From contig JASHTZ010000273.1 in the NCBI GenBank assembly GCA_030040295.1, positions 1-6,909 on the forward strand: a stretch of DNA of 6,909 nt, read 5' to 3'. Each line of letters starts with the position of its first letter. Within the stretch, counting starts at the first letter, position 1. Shown piece by piece: positions 1 through 6,468 of this stretch. The translations under genes were made by a program, and so were the position numbers. The notes under the pieces were generated by a model, which ran no database searches, was not told the DNA's origin, and saw only the letters and a list, made by a program, of their open reading frames with translations. Source of the stretch: Terriglobia bacterium (GTDB lineage Bacteria > Acidobacteriota > Terriglobia > UBA7540).

Positions 1-1
1 G

Positions 2-718
2 ATCGATGAGTTGACGCACACGGAGACGCGCTCCATTGTCTGCGTGCCGATCAAAGCCCACGGCCACGTGCTGGGGGTCATCGAACTGGTCAACACACTC
101 GGCAAACCCAGCTTCGGCACGGAGGATATTCCCATCCTCAAGAGCCTGGCGGATTACGTGGCCATCGCCCTCGAAAACGCCCGTTACGTGCAGCGCATCC
201 ACGAGCTCACCATCACCGACGACTGCACGGCGCTCTATAACGCCCGGCACCTCAACTTCGTGCTCGATACGGAAATCTATCGCTCCAATCGCTACGGCTA
301 TGAATTTTCGGTGATCTTTATTGACCTCGATCACTTCAAACAGGTCAACGATGTTCACGGCCACTTGGTGGGTTCCAAGCTACTTTGGATGATCGGCGAC
401 AGCATTAAGGGCCATTTGCGCATGATCGATTACGCCTTCCGGTATGGAGGCGACGAATTTGTGGTTCTGCTTCCTCAGACATCCAAGGAGAACGCCTTGA
501 TGGTGGTGCGGCGCATCCGCGAGCTGCTGCTCAACCGGACATTCTTTACGGAAGAGAAGATGAATATTAAAGTCACCGCCAGCTTCGGAGTGGCGGCCTT
601 CCCCGTGGACGGCCGCACGCGCAAGGACCTCCTCCGCCAAGCGGACGAGGCTATGTATCTCGTCAAAAATACCAGCCGCAACAACATTGCCCTGGCGGGG
701 CAAGGCATCATCGGCTGA
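2..718 (+). CDS. GAF-GGDEF diguanylate cyclase, 5'-truncated by the window edge
   Basis: Cytoplasmic or membrane-linked signalling enzyme expected to condense two GTP into cyclic di-GMP. The frame is open to the left edge, and the first residues are already the C-terminal half of a GAF sensor domain (VCVPIKAHGHVLGVIELVN), so the true start lies outside the window; the TTG at 11 is not a believable start. GAF runs to about residue 60 (counted from 11), followed by a linker helix and a complete GGDEF domain at about 68-230. Visible signatures are FIDLDHFKQVND (metal and substrate region), the intact GGDEF motif at bases 446-460, and an RxxD inhibitory I-site (RMID, 419-430) exactly five residues upstream. 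The enzyme is therefore probably active and feedback-inhibited. The usual GHxxGD is GHLVGS here, a variant I have seen in related cyclases. The stop TGA (716-718) faces the converging TIM-barrel gene seven bases away. The family call is firm; the ligand of the GAF domain is unknown. Confidence 0.95.
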   Translation: MDELTHTETRSIVCVPIKAHGHVLGVIELVNTLGKPSFGTEDIPILKSLADYVAIALENARYVQRIHELTITDDCTALYNARHLNFVLDTEIYRSNRYGYEFSVIFIDLDHFKQVNDVHGHLVGSKLLWMIGDSIKGHLRMIDYAFRYGGDEFVVLLPQTSKENALMVVRRIRELLLNRTFFTEEKMNIKVTASFGVAAFPVDGRTRKDLLRQADEAMYLVKNTSRNNIALAGQGIIG

Positions 719-725
719 CGCTCGC

Positions 726-1688
726 CTACACCGCGGCTTTTTCCGCCACCCTCAGCAGCCCTTCCATGGACCGTTCAGTGGTTTCGAGGTGCGACATTCC
801 CGGCGCACTGTACTCGCATTCCAGCGACATGGTGCCGGTGTAATGGTTTCGGCGAAGGGCGCGGAGTTGGCCCACCAGGTCGATGCTTCCCTCGTCCGCG
901 AAGGCGTTGGTGCACTGCTTTCCCGGCGAGGAGCACTGCACGCCCTTCAAGTGCATGTGCCAGATGCGGTTCTTCGGCAACACGTCGTAGCCCGAGGGAA
1001 AGGAAACCTCGCCCCGGAACCAGGGATTGCCCACGTCCCAGTTGGCGCCCACGTAGGGCGACTTTACCGCGGCCAGGAGCCGCGCCAGCTCGTGCCCGGT
1101 TCCAACGTTGCAAGAGCCTTCGTCTTCAATGGCGATGCGCACTCCCTGGCTTTTCGCCACGGCGGCGGCCTTCTCGAGCTCTTCAGCCACGCGCCCGGCA
1201 ATCCGTTCGGGCTCAGCAACGCGCCAAAAGGTAAATCCACGCAGCGTCTCCGTACCCCAGGCGTGCGCGCGGTCGGCAGCCCGCTTCAGCAAATCCATCT
1301 GCCCGGAGTAAGGGTAGGCGTCCTTCTCTTTCACGACGATTTCCGTGCCGGGGAGAGTGCACTTGTAGAGAGCCGTACTTACTACCGAAACTCGAAAACG
1401 GTATTGGTCCAGCAGATTCCGCACCCGCTGAATGTCCTGCGGGCTCGCCTCCGTATTGTAAACGCGCCCCCAAAGGTGCCGAATTTCAACCCACTGGAGG
1501 CCATAGCCCTTCATGATTTTGAGCGCTTCTTCAAAGTCGTCGGAGAAGCCGTCGGATATCGCTCCGAGCTTAAAGGTGCGGAGCGCCGCCGCGCTCTCCG
1601 ATTCACCCCACATCCGACCGGGAATCATCGCCGCCAGCGGTGCGGCCAGAATGGTCTTCATAAAACTTCGCCTTGCGCGATGCGGCAT
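726..1688 (-). CDS. Tat-exported sugar phosphate isomerase/epimerase-like TIM-barrel protein
   Basis: A 320-residue protein of the xylose isomerase-like TIM-barrel family (AP endonuclease 2 fold). The N-terminus is a twin-arginine signal: RRSFMK (residues 6-11) followed by a hydrophobic stretch to about 24, so export in folded form to the periplasm is likely. The barrel follows from about residue 38. Candidate metal ligands in family order are E188 (IAIEDEG, before GTG), D218 (NWDVGN), H244/H246 (WHMHLKG) and E290 (SLECEY), consistent with a divalent-metal isomerase or epimerase. The start at 1688 is chosen over an in-frame ATG at 1709 because a strong ribosome binding site (GGGAGGAG) lies five bases upstream; the longer reading would translate that site. 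It is downstream of pheA by 118 bases on the same strand and could be co-transcribed. The fold and Tat signal are well supported. The substrate is unknown; comparable secreted proteins are often simply named sugar phosphate isomerase/epimerase. Confidence 0.9.
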   Translation of the reverse strand: MPHRARRSFMKTILAAPLAAMIPGRMWGESESAAALRTFKLGAISDGFSDDFEEALKIMKGYGLQWVEIRHLWGRVYNTEASPQDIQRVRNLLDQYRFRVSVVSTALYKCTLPGTEIVVKEKDAYPYSGQMDLLKRAADRAHAWGTETLRGFTFWRVAEPERIAGRVAEELEKAAAVAKSQGVRIAIEDEGSCNVGTGHELARLLAAVKSPYVGANWDVGNPWFRGEVSFPSGYDVLPKNRIWHMHLKGVQCSSPGKQCTNAFADEGSIDLVGQLRALRRNHYTGTMSLECEYSAPGMSHLETTERSMEGLLRVAEKAAV

Positions 1689-1693
1689 ATCAT

Positions 1694-1701
1694 CTCCTCC
1701 C
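1694..1701 (-). promoter_or_regulatory. Ribosome binding site fixing the TIM-barrel start
   Basis: GGGAGGAG on the minus strand, five bases from the ATG at 1688-1686. It lies inside the longer in-frame reading from 1709 and so argues for the shorter protein. Confidence 0.8.
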
Positions 1702-1717
1702 TCTTGCACGCTTGTCT

Positions 1718-1801
1718 GTTTTCAGTAAACGCCAGACATCGCGTCCGCGATCGACAGCGCGAAAGGCCCAAGTTTGCCCGCTTAGACGGATGACTGAAAA
1801 C
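1718..1801. repeat. 9-base inverted repeat bracketing the pheA/TIM-barrel spacer
   Basis: GTTTTCAGT at 1718-1726 is the exact reverse complement of ACTGAAAAC at 1793-1801. The arms are 66 bases apart and bracket most of the gap between the pheA stop and the TIM-barrel start. Between them is a second symmetric element, ATCGCG-TC-CGCGAT at 1738-1751. The spacer could fold into a long stem or hold regulator sites. No U-tract follows either arm, so this is not a standard intrinsic terminator. Function is not known. Confidence 0.4.
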
Positions 1802-1806
1802 TTGCT

Positions 1807-2634
1807 TCACCTCTTCGCGCCTTCGTAACACCCCAGCACTCGCAAGAAGTTGGCCACCTCGCTCAAGTGCGCCAGCGCCTTCTGGCAACGGTCTTCATGC
1901 ACATTTCCGAGGAAATCGATGTAGAAGAAGTACTCCCACGGCCGCCCGCGCAAGGGGCGCGATTCCATTTTGGTCAAGTCAATATCGCGAAGGGCGAAAA
2001 CGCTCAGGCATTTGTAGAGCGCTCCGGGTACGTTGCGGGTGGAAAACACGATTGAGACTTTGTTGGCATTGCGGCTGATGCGTGCAGTTTTCGAGAGCAG
2101 AAAGAAGCGCGTGTAGTTTTCGCGATGGTCCTCGAGATGCGCGGACAGAATGCGGGCATGGTAAACCTCTGCGGCAATGCGGCTGGCGATGGCGGCGGCC
2201 CCGGGCGGGTGGGTTTCAGCCAGCATTTTCACCGAGCCTGCCGTGTCGTAGAAGGTCACCCGCTCCACCTGAGGATTCCGGGCGAAGAATCGGCTGCACT
2301 GCGCCAGGGCCACCGGATGGGAGTAGACCTGGCGCACGTCTTTGCGCTTCGTCCCGGGCATGGCGATGAGATTGTGGACAATTCTCAGGCTCACTTCACC
2401 TACGATGTGCAGACGGTTTGAAAGCAGCAGGTCGAAGTTTTCGTAAACGGAGCCCGCCAGCGTGTTTTCAATCGGTACGAGGCAGTAGCTCGCGCGTCCC
2501 TGGGCAACGCTCGCAAAGGTGGCCGCGAAAGTTTCGCAGGGCAGCACCCGCACGCGCCGCCCCAGCAGCTTGTACGTTGCTTCCTCGCTGAACGAGCCCC
2601 GTTCACCTTGGAATGCGATCAATGTTGCGGGCAT
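1807..2634 (-). CDS. pheA: Prephenate dehydratase (monofunctional, PDT + ACT domains)
   Basis: Cytoplasmic enzyme that decarboxylates and dehydrates prephenate to phenylpyruvate, the committed step to phenylalanine. With the ATG at 2634 the protein has 275 residues, normal for a stand-alone prephenate dehydratase; there is no chorismate mutase domain. The catalytic part covers about residues 3-180, with FQGERGSFSEEA near the start, PIENTLAGSV (54-63), YSHPVALAQC (104-113) and the active-site TRF motif (T175-F177). An ACT regulatory domain follows (about 192-270) with both phenylalanine-binding motifs: GAL (204-206) and ESRP (224-227). Feedback inhibition by phenylalanine is therefore likely. 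An in-frame ATG at 2700 would add 22 residues without family resemblance, and homologues begin close to the chosen Met. A G-rich stretch lies about 13 bases upstream, a poor ribosome site. The gene lies between the PilZ and TIM-barrel genes on the same strand. Confidence 0.95.
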   Translation of the reverse strand: MPATLIAFQGERGSFSEEATYKLLGRRVRVLPCETFAATFASVAQGRASYCLVPIENTLAGSVYENFDLLLSNRLHIVGEVSLRIVHNLIAMPGTKRKDVRQVYSHPVALAQCSRFFARNPQVERVTFYDTAGSVKMLAETHPPGAAAIASRIAAEVYHARILSAHLEDHRENYTRFFLLSKTARISRNANKVSIVFSTRNVPGALYKCLSVFALRDIDLTKMESRPLRGRPWEYFFYIDFLGNVHEDRCQKALAHLSEVANFLRVLGCYEGAKR

Positions 2635-2748
2635 GAATCCGGTCTTTTCCCCCTGTAACGACAAAGGAGGGATGCTACCACGCGTGGGCAGGGGCGACAA
2701 CCCTATCCCGCATGAGAACAGAAATGTTGTGAAGGCAGTAGATTTGAA

Positions 2749-3057
2749 TCAGACGGGACGGGAAGGGGAAGGAATGTACTCAAGCCCGAATTCGTATTGG
2801 CTTGATCCGGCAGGCTTGCCCACCCAGACGACCCGTGCCAACATCGGGTTAGGAGTTCCTCCCAGGAGAACCACTTCCACGGTCTGGCCGGAGGTCAGTT
2901 CCGTGTCCGTCCTCAAGCGCATGCCGGATTTCGAAAGATTGATGGATTCAGCGGTAATAACGGTGGCATCGTCTCCCGAACCTGCGATGAGCGAATACGG
3001 CAGCCTGACCGGAAGCCGGTGTCCCTTCCGTTGATTCTGGTGTTCGTCGTTATCCAT
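2749..3057 (-). CDS. Single-domain PilZ protein, putative cyclic di-GMP receptor
   Basis: A 102-residue cytoplasmic protein that is essentially one PilZ domain. Both halves of the cyclic di-GMP binding signature are present: RKGHR (R10xxxR14) near the N-terminus and NLSKSG (N40xS42xxG45) in the first part of the barrel. The end (YEFGLEYI) matches the closing strand of the domain. There is no partner domain, so it would act by binding another protein once loaded with the messenger; the target is not evident. The start at 3057 is supported by GGAGAGG ten bases upstream (3068-3074) and by the position of the RxxxR motif shortly after the N-terminus. It is the first of three minus-strand genes (PilZ, pheA, TIM barrel) with gaps over 100 bases, so co-transcription is uncertain. 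The GGDEF cyclase at the left edge and the motAB genes to the right give a plausible signalling context. Confidence 0.92.
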   Translation of the reverse strand: MDNDEHQNQRKGHRLPVRLPYSLIAGSGDDATVITAESINLSKSGMRLRTDTELTSGQTVEVVLLGGTPNPMLARVVWVGKPAGSSQYEFGLEYIPSPSRPV

Positions 3058-3190
3058 GGGGAGTATACCTCTCCATAGATTCTAGATTAGATTTCCCCGC
3101 CATGCCAGCCCTCATACATTTGATCCGGCAAAGGTCAGCCAAATGGGGAAGCAGCGAGGCGTTTGCGGGCAAGGATGGGCCCTCGCAACA

Positions 3191-3249
3191 GAGACCACAG
3201 AGGTTTATCGAGAAAAATTTCTCTGTGGTTCTCAGTGGCCTCAGTGGTG
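3191..3249. repeat. Intergenic CCACAGAG/CTCTGTGG hairpin repeat
   Basis: CCACAGAG (3195-3202) and its exact complement CTCTGTGG (3221-3228) are separated by an 18-base AT-rich loop. The stem extends outwards by GAGA/TCTC (3191-3194 with 3230-3233) with one bulged T at 3229. The right arm continues as degenerate tandem units of CTC(T/A)GTGG at 3221, 3231 and 3240. It lies in the divergent spacer between the PilZ and DUF983 genes. Phrases of this type are, from memory, scattered between genes in many Acidobacteriota and other environmental genomes. Their role is not established; an RNA hairpin, a dispersed non-coding repeat or a protein-binding site are all possible. Confidence 0.65.
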
Positions 3250-3328
3250 AGGGATCTTTCTTGGCATTGACCGAAACCCCCCGCAAGGTGCGATCATCTA
3301 TATCATCAGCCGATTGGGGATTTACACG

Positions 3329-3724
3329 ATGGCGATGTCTCACGCCGACTACCGGCACAGACCTTCCGCGTGGGAAGGCATCCGTCATCTGCTTTGCCCG
3401 CGCTGCCGCACCGGCAAAATCTTTTGCACATCCATCTTTCGAATCTTCCCGCAAATGAACGAGCGCTGCCCCGAATGCGGCCTGAAGTTTGAGCGCGAGC
3501 AGGGTTACTTCCTGGGCGCGATGTATTTCAGCTACATGCTGGCAACGGTGGTCATTTCGCTGTTCGCCCTTCTGGTGTGGGCGGTTCTCCACTGGGATCT
3601 TCCCGAATGCGTGGGCGCGGGCTTCCTGCTTTTCATGCCCACCGCATCCGTCCTGACTTTTTTCTCCCGAGTCCTGTGGATTTACATGGATCAATCCATT
3701 GACCCGGACCAGAGCCCCTACTGA
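3329..3724 (+). CDS. DUF983 family membrane protein with two CxxC motifs
   Basis: A 131-residue protein of the DUF983 family. The N-terminal cytosolic part has two zinc-ribbon-like pairs, CPRC (C23, C26) and CPEC (C47, C50), the second followed by the family signature GLKFEREQGYFLGAMYFSY (51-69). Two hydrophobic segments follow, at about 68-88 and 94-118, suggesting two inner-membrane helices. The biochemical function of this family is not known to me; the cysteine pairs suggest metal binding. The start at 3329 is preferred because GGGGA (3316-3320) lies eight bases upstream; ATG 3335 and TTG 3314 are alternatives. It is a lone plus-strand gene between a divergent PilZ gene and a converging HDOD gene. 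A 214-residue open frame on the opposite strand (3694-3050) overlaps it but has no family resemblance. Confidence 0.9.
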   Translation: MAMSHADYRHRPSAWEGIRHLLCPRCRTGKIFCTSIFRIFPQMNERCPECGLKFEREQGYFLGAMYFSYMLATVVISLFALLVWAVLHWDLPECVGAGFLLFMPTASVLTFFSRVLWIYMDQSIDPDQSPY

Positions 3725-3796
3725 CCGTCGCTTCCACTTGTTTCAGCTTTAAGGCGGTCGGCGGCGAGATTCATCTTTTCAAGGTCACGCCCGTTT

Positions 3797-3820
3797 GCAG
3801 CACTGCATTTCCAGTGCAGC
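3797..3820. terminator. Hairpin between converging DUF983 and HDOD genes
   Basis: GCACTG (3800-3805) pairs with CAGTGC (3812-3817) around a six-base loop, and after one mismatch two more pairs can form (3797-3798 with 3819-3820). It lies in the 112-base gap between two converging stop codons, where a bidirectional terminator would be expected. Neither strand has a following T-run, so it is at best an atypical or factor-assisted terminator. Confidence 0.3.
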
Positions 3821-3836
3821 CGGGCATTCGAGGGTT

Positions 3837-4751
3837 TCAGGCGCGCAGGATGGACTGCACCAGCTTGCGCGCTTCCACCACGTACTGTTGCATTTCGGAG
3901 AGGAACAGCGCGGGCTGAACCTTGGCGAGCGCCGGGTAGTCGCGCGTCAGGATGGACCAGGCGGGGTCTTCCTCCATCTTCCAGTGGTTTGTATCCTTGA
4001 TACCATAACCGAGTTCATTCGCCATGCAGAGGCGGTCCGAGAGGCCGACGAGGGAAACCAGCACGGGATGGAGTTTGGCCTGCTGAACATCATGGTGGTG
4101 CTCCACCACTTCGGCAATATCCTCGGGAAGACGCCAGTGCTCGGCCAGGATTTTACCCGTGTCGCAGTGGGTAAAGCCCAGCGCGGACTGTTCCGCCTGG
4201 TGAAGTGGAATCTGTTCACTCTTGGCCAGTAGCGCCGCCGCGCCGAACTCCTCCCGAAAGCCCAGCATGTTGACCAGTTCACCCAGGTCGTGCAACAGGC
4301 CGGCCAGATAGGCGCGTTCCGGCTCCTTGTAGTTGGCCTTCTTCGCGCAGAAGCGGCTCACCAGGCCGCAACCCAGCGAATGCTCCCAGAAGACCAGTGG
4401 ATCAATCGCCCATTTGTCTTTGGGCAGAAGGTTCAATAGGCTACAGGAGAGCAGAATCTCGCGGATCTGCCGCACGCCCAACACCACAATGGCGCCATGC
4501 ACGGACTTCACCTCGCGAGAGCGGAAATACAGCGCGGAATTCGCCACGCGCAAGCACTGGGCGGAAATCGATTCATCGCACGACACCAGGTCCACGATGC
4601 GCTGCACCTCCACCTGGTCCACCGGCCGCTCAAGATAGAAGAGCAGGGGACGAATGATGGCGGGAACGGTCGGGATGTTGTTCAGCTTCTCCACGCGTTC
4701 GCGGATCAACTCTCGAAGGGTCTGTGTCATGGTGGATTCGGCGAGCTCCAT
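3837..4751 (-). CDS. HDOD domain signalling protein
   Basis: A 304-residue cytoplasmic protein made almost entirely of one HDOD domain (about residues 15-240), a module of signal transduction and motility control with no assigned general reaction. The entry motif NNIPTVPAIIRPLL (24-37) and CDESISAQCLRVANSALY (58-75) are typical. HD-superfamily residues are retained: H124, H154-D155 (LLHDLGEL), H195, H218-H220 and D239, though the usual GK after HD is GE. The final 60 residues are less conserved. The gene follows motB on the same strand after 97 bases, and a sequence closely matching a sigma-28 promoter ends five bases before this ATG. If transcription begins just after that promoter, the ATG at 4751 would be leaderless, and the in-frame ATG at 4730 (297 residues) is a serious alternative start. 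Neither has a well-placed ribosome site. A role in flagellar or chemotactic output is inferred from context only. Confidence 0.92.
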   Translation of the reverse strand: MELAESTMTQTLRELIRERVEKLNNIPTVPAIIRPLLFYLERPVDQVEVQRIVDLVSCDESISAQCLRVANSALYFRSREVKSVHGAIVVLGVRQIREILLSCSLLNLLPKDKWAIDPLVFWEHSLGCGLVSRFCAKKANYKEPERAYLAGLLHDLGELVNMLGFREEFGAAALLAKSEQIPLHQAEQSALGFTHCDTGKILAEHWRLPEDIAEVVEHHHDVQQAKLHPVLVSLVGLSDRLCMANELGYGIKDTNHWKMEEDPAWSILTRDYPALAKVQPALFLSEMQQYVVEARKLVQSILRA

Positions 4752-4756
4752 GTATT

Positions 4757-4783
4757 TTATCGGCAGGTTTGAGACAAAACATA
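4757..4783 (-). promoter_or_regulatory. Candidate sigma-28 (FliA) promoter for the HDOD gene
   Basis: On the minus strand GCCGATAA (4764-4757) is an exact copy of the FliA -10 element. The segment TATGTTTT (4783-4776), exactly eleven bases upstream, matches five of eight positions of the TAAAGTTT -35 element. It is placed just before the HDOD start and downstream of motB. The -10 match and spacing are seen directly; activity is inferred. Confidence 0.6.
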
Positions 4784-4850
4784 AGAGTGGGGTTGATAAC
4801 CTTGCAGTCAGTAATCACCGCCAAAAGGTATCGCATGCCGGCACGCTCCA

Positions 4851-5657
4851 CTACCGCGTGGCGGAGGGCCTTTCGGGCGTGGAGCTGAGCACCACCACAT
4901 CCACGCGGCGGTTCTGTGCCCGGCCTTCGGGGGCTAAATTGCTGGCCACGGGATGGTATTCCGCGTAGCCGGCGGCGGATAGCCGCAGGGGGGGGAAATC
5001 GTATTTCGTAATAAACAGCCGAATCATTTCCGTGGCGCGCGCGGTGGAGAGTTCCCAGTTGGAGGCAAACTGCGCGTTGTGAATCGGCACGTTGTCCGTG
5101 TGGCCCTCGAAGCGAATGTTGTTCGGCTGGGCCATCAGCACCTGGGCGATGCGGCGCACGGCCGCTTCAGAAGTGGGGCGAAGCTCCGCCGAGCCGCTGT
5201 CAAAGAAGCCCACTTCGCGCAGCGTGATCACCAGGCCTTCGCGGCTGGTCTTCAGCGCCACCACGTGCCGTTGAATTTCCGGCGCCAGGGCGCCCGAAAG
5301 CTGCTTCTCCAATGCGTCCATGTCTTTCGTGGGAGGAGAACCGGACGTGTTCTCAAAGGGTGATCCCATTCGGCCGTTGCCGGATATTCCTTTGCCGTCT
5401 TCGATCATCGGAATGTTCTGGGCCGGCAGGGGATCGGCCGAAACCATGGGAACACGCGAGTTGGCGGTCTCGAAAATTCCCATTTGCTGGAAGGCTTCCT
5501 GAATGGCCTGGGCAATTTTCCCAACTTTGCGCTTATCGACCTGCGAGGAGGAGAAAAGCACAACGAAGAAGGCAAAGAGAAGGGTGATGAAGTCCGCGTA
5601 GGAAACCAGCCAGCGCTCATGATTGACGTGCTCGGCGGGTCTTTTCTTCCGGCTCAT
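4851..5657 (-). CDS. motB: Flagellar motor stator protein MotB
   Basis: Stator subunit that anchors the MotA/MotB ion channel to peptidoglycan and carries the ion-binding aspartate. The protein has 268 residues. A basic cytoplasmic N-terminus leads into one membrane helix (about 18-38) containing SYADFITLLFAFFVV; D22 is the expected ion-binding residue. A flexible Gly/Ser/Pro-rich linker (about 60-112) follows, then an OmpA-like peptidoglycan-binding domain (about 143-258) with FFDSGSAELR, EGHTDNVPI (184-192), SNWELSTARA (199-208) and RAQNRRVDV (246-254). The start codon overlaps the motA stop as ATGA (5657-5654), with GAGG seven bases upstream, so translational coupling with motA is likely. 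Whether the channel uses protons or sodium cannot be told with confidence. The gene lies between motA and an HDOD gene. Confidence 0.96.
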   Translation of the reverse strand: MSRKKRPAEHVNHERWLVSYADFITLLFAFFVVLFSSSQVDKRKVGKIAQAIQEAFQQMGIFETANSRVPMVSADPLPAQNIPMIEDGKGISGNGRMGSPFENTSGSPPTKDMDALEKQLSGALAPEIQRHVVALKTSREGLVITLREVGFFDSGSAELRPTSEAAVRRIAQVLMAQPNNIRFEGHTDNVPIHNAQFASNWELSTARATEMIRLFITKYDFPPLRLSAAGYAEYHPVASNLAPEGRAQNRRVDVVVLSSTPERPSATR

Positions 5658-6433
5658 GCCGCAGCCTCACGGGATTCCTCCGGCGCGGGTGAATCCGTCA
5701 GAAAGCCGTTCAACTTGGTCTCGACCATGCGAGGGTTCAGGCCTTCCAGGATCGAAACTACGCCTTCCAGCATCATCTCGCGCATCTGGTGCTCGGAGCG
5801 GTTGCGGATCTTCAGCTTGCCGGCCGAGGGCAGAAAGAGCAGGTTGGCCGCCGCCACGCCGTAGATGGTGGCCACGAACGCGACGGCGATGCCGCGGCCC
5901 ACTTCATCGATGTTGTCGAGGTGCTGCATCACCTGAATCAAGCCCAGCACCGCGCCGATGATGCCGATGGTGGGTGAAAATCCGCCCGCCGCCTCGAACA
6001 CCTGGGGAATGTGCTCCTCGTGCTCGGCCTGGTTCTCGAGTTCCAGCTCCATCATCTTGCGCAGCTCCTGGGGCTCGGTGCCGTCCACGGCCAGCATCAG
6101 TGATTTGCGCAGGAAGGGCTCCTTCACGTTCTCGAGTTCGCGATCGAGTGAGACGATGCCTTCTTTTCGCGCCTTGCTGGCGAATTCCACTATTTCCTTG
6201 ATCAACTTCTTGGGGTCTGCTTGCCGGTCGAAGAAGACATTGCCCAGCCGCTTGAAACTGGTCAGCACTACCGGAAGTGGAAACTGCAACATGACGGCGC
6301 CAATCGTCCCGCCAAAGACAATCATCGCGGCCGTGGGCTGGAGAATCTGGGCGACCTTCCCGCCTTCCAGCAACAGGCCGGCCATAATCCCGCCCATGGC
6401 CAGCAGCACTCCACCCCAGCTACTCTTATCCAC
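5654..6433 (-). CDS. motA: Flagellar motor stator protein MotA
   Basis: Inner-membrane stator subunit that surrounds MotB and transmits torque to the FliG ring. With the GTG at 6433 the protein has 259 residues, normal for the short MotA/PomA type. Helices are at about 7-23 and 33-51, then a large cytoplasmic loop, then two further helices: GGFSPTIGIIGAVLGLIQVM and the one beginning GRGIAVAFVATIYGVAAANL. The loop contains RKEGIVSLDRELE, in which R88 and D96 have the spacing of the torque-generating charge pair known from E. coli MotA (R90/E98). The prolines of helices 3 and 4 are present. AAGGGG lies seven bases before this GTG (6441-6446), and the family starts close to the first helix. An upstream in-frame GTG at 6469 shares one base with the flbD stop (TAGTG) and would add 12 residues; I consider it less likely. 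The gene overlaps motB by four bases. Confidence 0.95.
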   Translation of the reverse strand: MDKSSWGGVLLAMGGIMAGLLLEGGKVAQILQPTAAMIVFGGTIGAVMLQFPLPVVLTSFKRLGNVFFDRQADPKKLIKEIVEFASKARKEGIVSLDRELENVKEPFLRKSLMLAVDGTEPQELRKMMELELENQAEHEEHIPQVFEAAGGFSPTIGIIGAVLGLIQVMQHLDNIDEVGRGIAVAFVATIYGVAAANLLFLPSAGKLKIRNRSEHQMREMMLEGVVSILEGLNPRMVETKLNGFLTDSPAPEESREAAA

Positions 6434-6440
6434 CTTCAGT

Positions 6441-6446
6441 CCCCTT
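6441..6446 (-). promoter_or_regulatory. Ribosome binding site supporting the motA GTG start
   Basis: AAGGGG on the minus strand, seven bases upstream of the GTG at 6433. It favours this start over the GTG at 6469 that overlaps the flbD stop codon. Confidence 0.65.
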
Positions 6447-6468
6447 GTCCGGCAATTTATCCGGCCCA

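Noticed and set aside
11..718. TTG at 11 as the true start of the GGDEF gene
   Set aside because: It falls inside the GAF domain, and the frame is open upstream to the window edge, so the gene is truncated by the window rather than starting here.
733..746. GCGG-CTTTTT-CCGC near the ends of the converging GGDEF and TIM-barrel genes
   Set aside because: The stem is only four pairs, lies inside the TIM-barrel coding sequence and has no T-run after it, so it is not a credible terminator.
687..1793. Long plus-strand open frame of 368 codons opposite the TIM-barrel gene
   Set aside because: It is antisense to a gene with clear family motifs and shows no recognisable protein pattern; long antisense frames are common in GC-rich DNA.
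2663..3034. AAAGGAGG followed by an ATG (2672) and an open frame on the plus strand, antisense to PilZ
   Set aside because: The ribosome-site-like stretch is only one base from the ATG, too close to work well, and the predicted protein is the antisense shadow of the PilZ gene.
3126..3142. TTGGC...TTTGC sequence on the minus strand upstream of PilZ resembling a sigma-54 promoter
   Set aside because: The GG and GC elements are nine bases apart instead of the strict ten, and other consensus positions do not match.
3309..3316. GCCGATTG upstream of DUF983, resembling a FliA -10 element
   Set aside because: No TAAA-like -35 element exists 15 bases upstream, and DUF983 is not a flagellar gene; probably coincidence.
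3050..3694. Minus-strand open frame of 214 codons across the divergent spacer and DUF983
   Set aside because: It runs through the repeat and opposite the well-recognised DUF983 gene, with no family resemblance; its end also overlaps the PilZ start.
3795..4232. Plus-strand open frame of 145 codons opposite the HDOD gene
   Set aside because: It is a shadow of the HDOD coding sequence without its own motifs or ribosome site.
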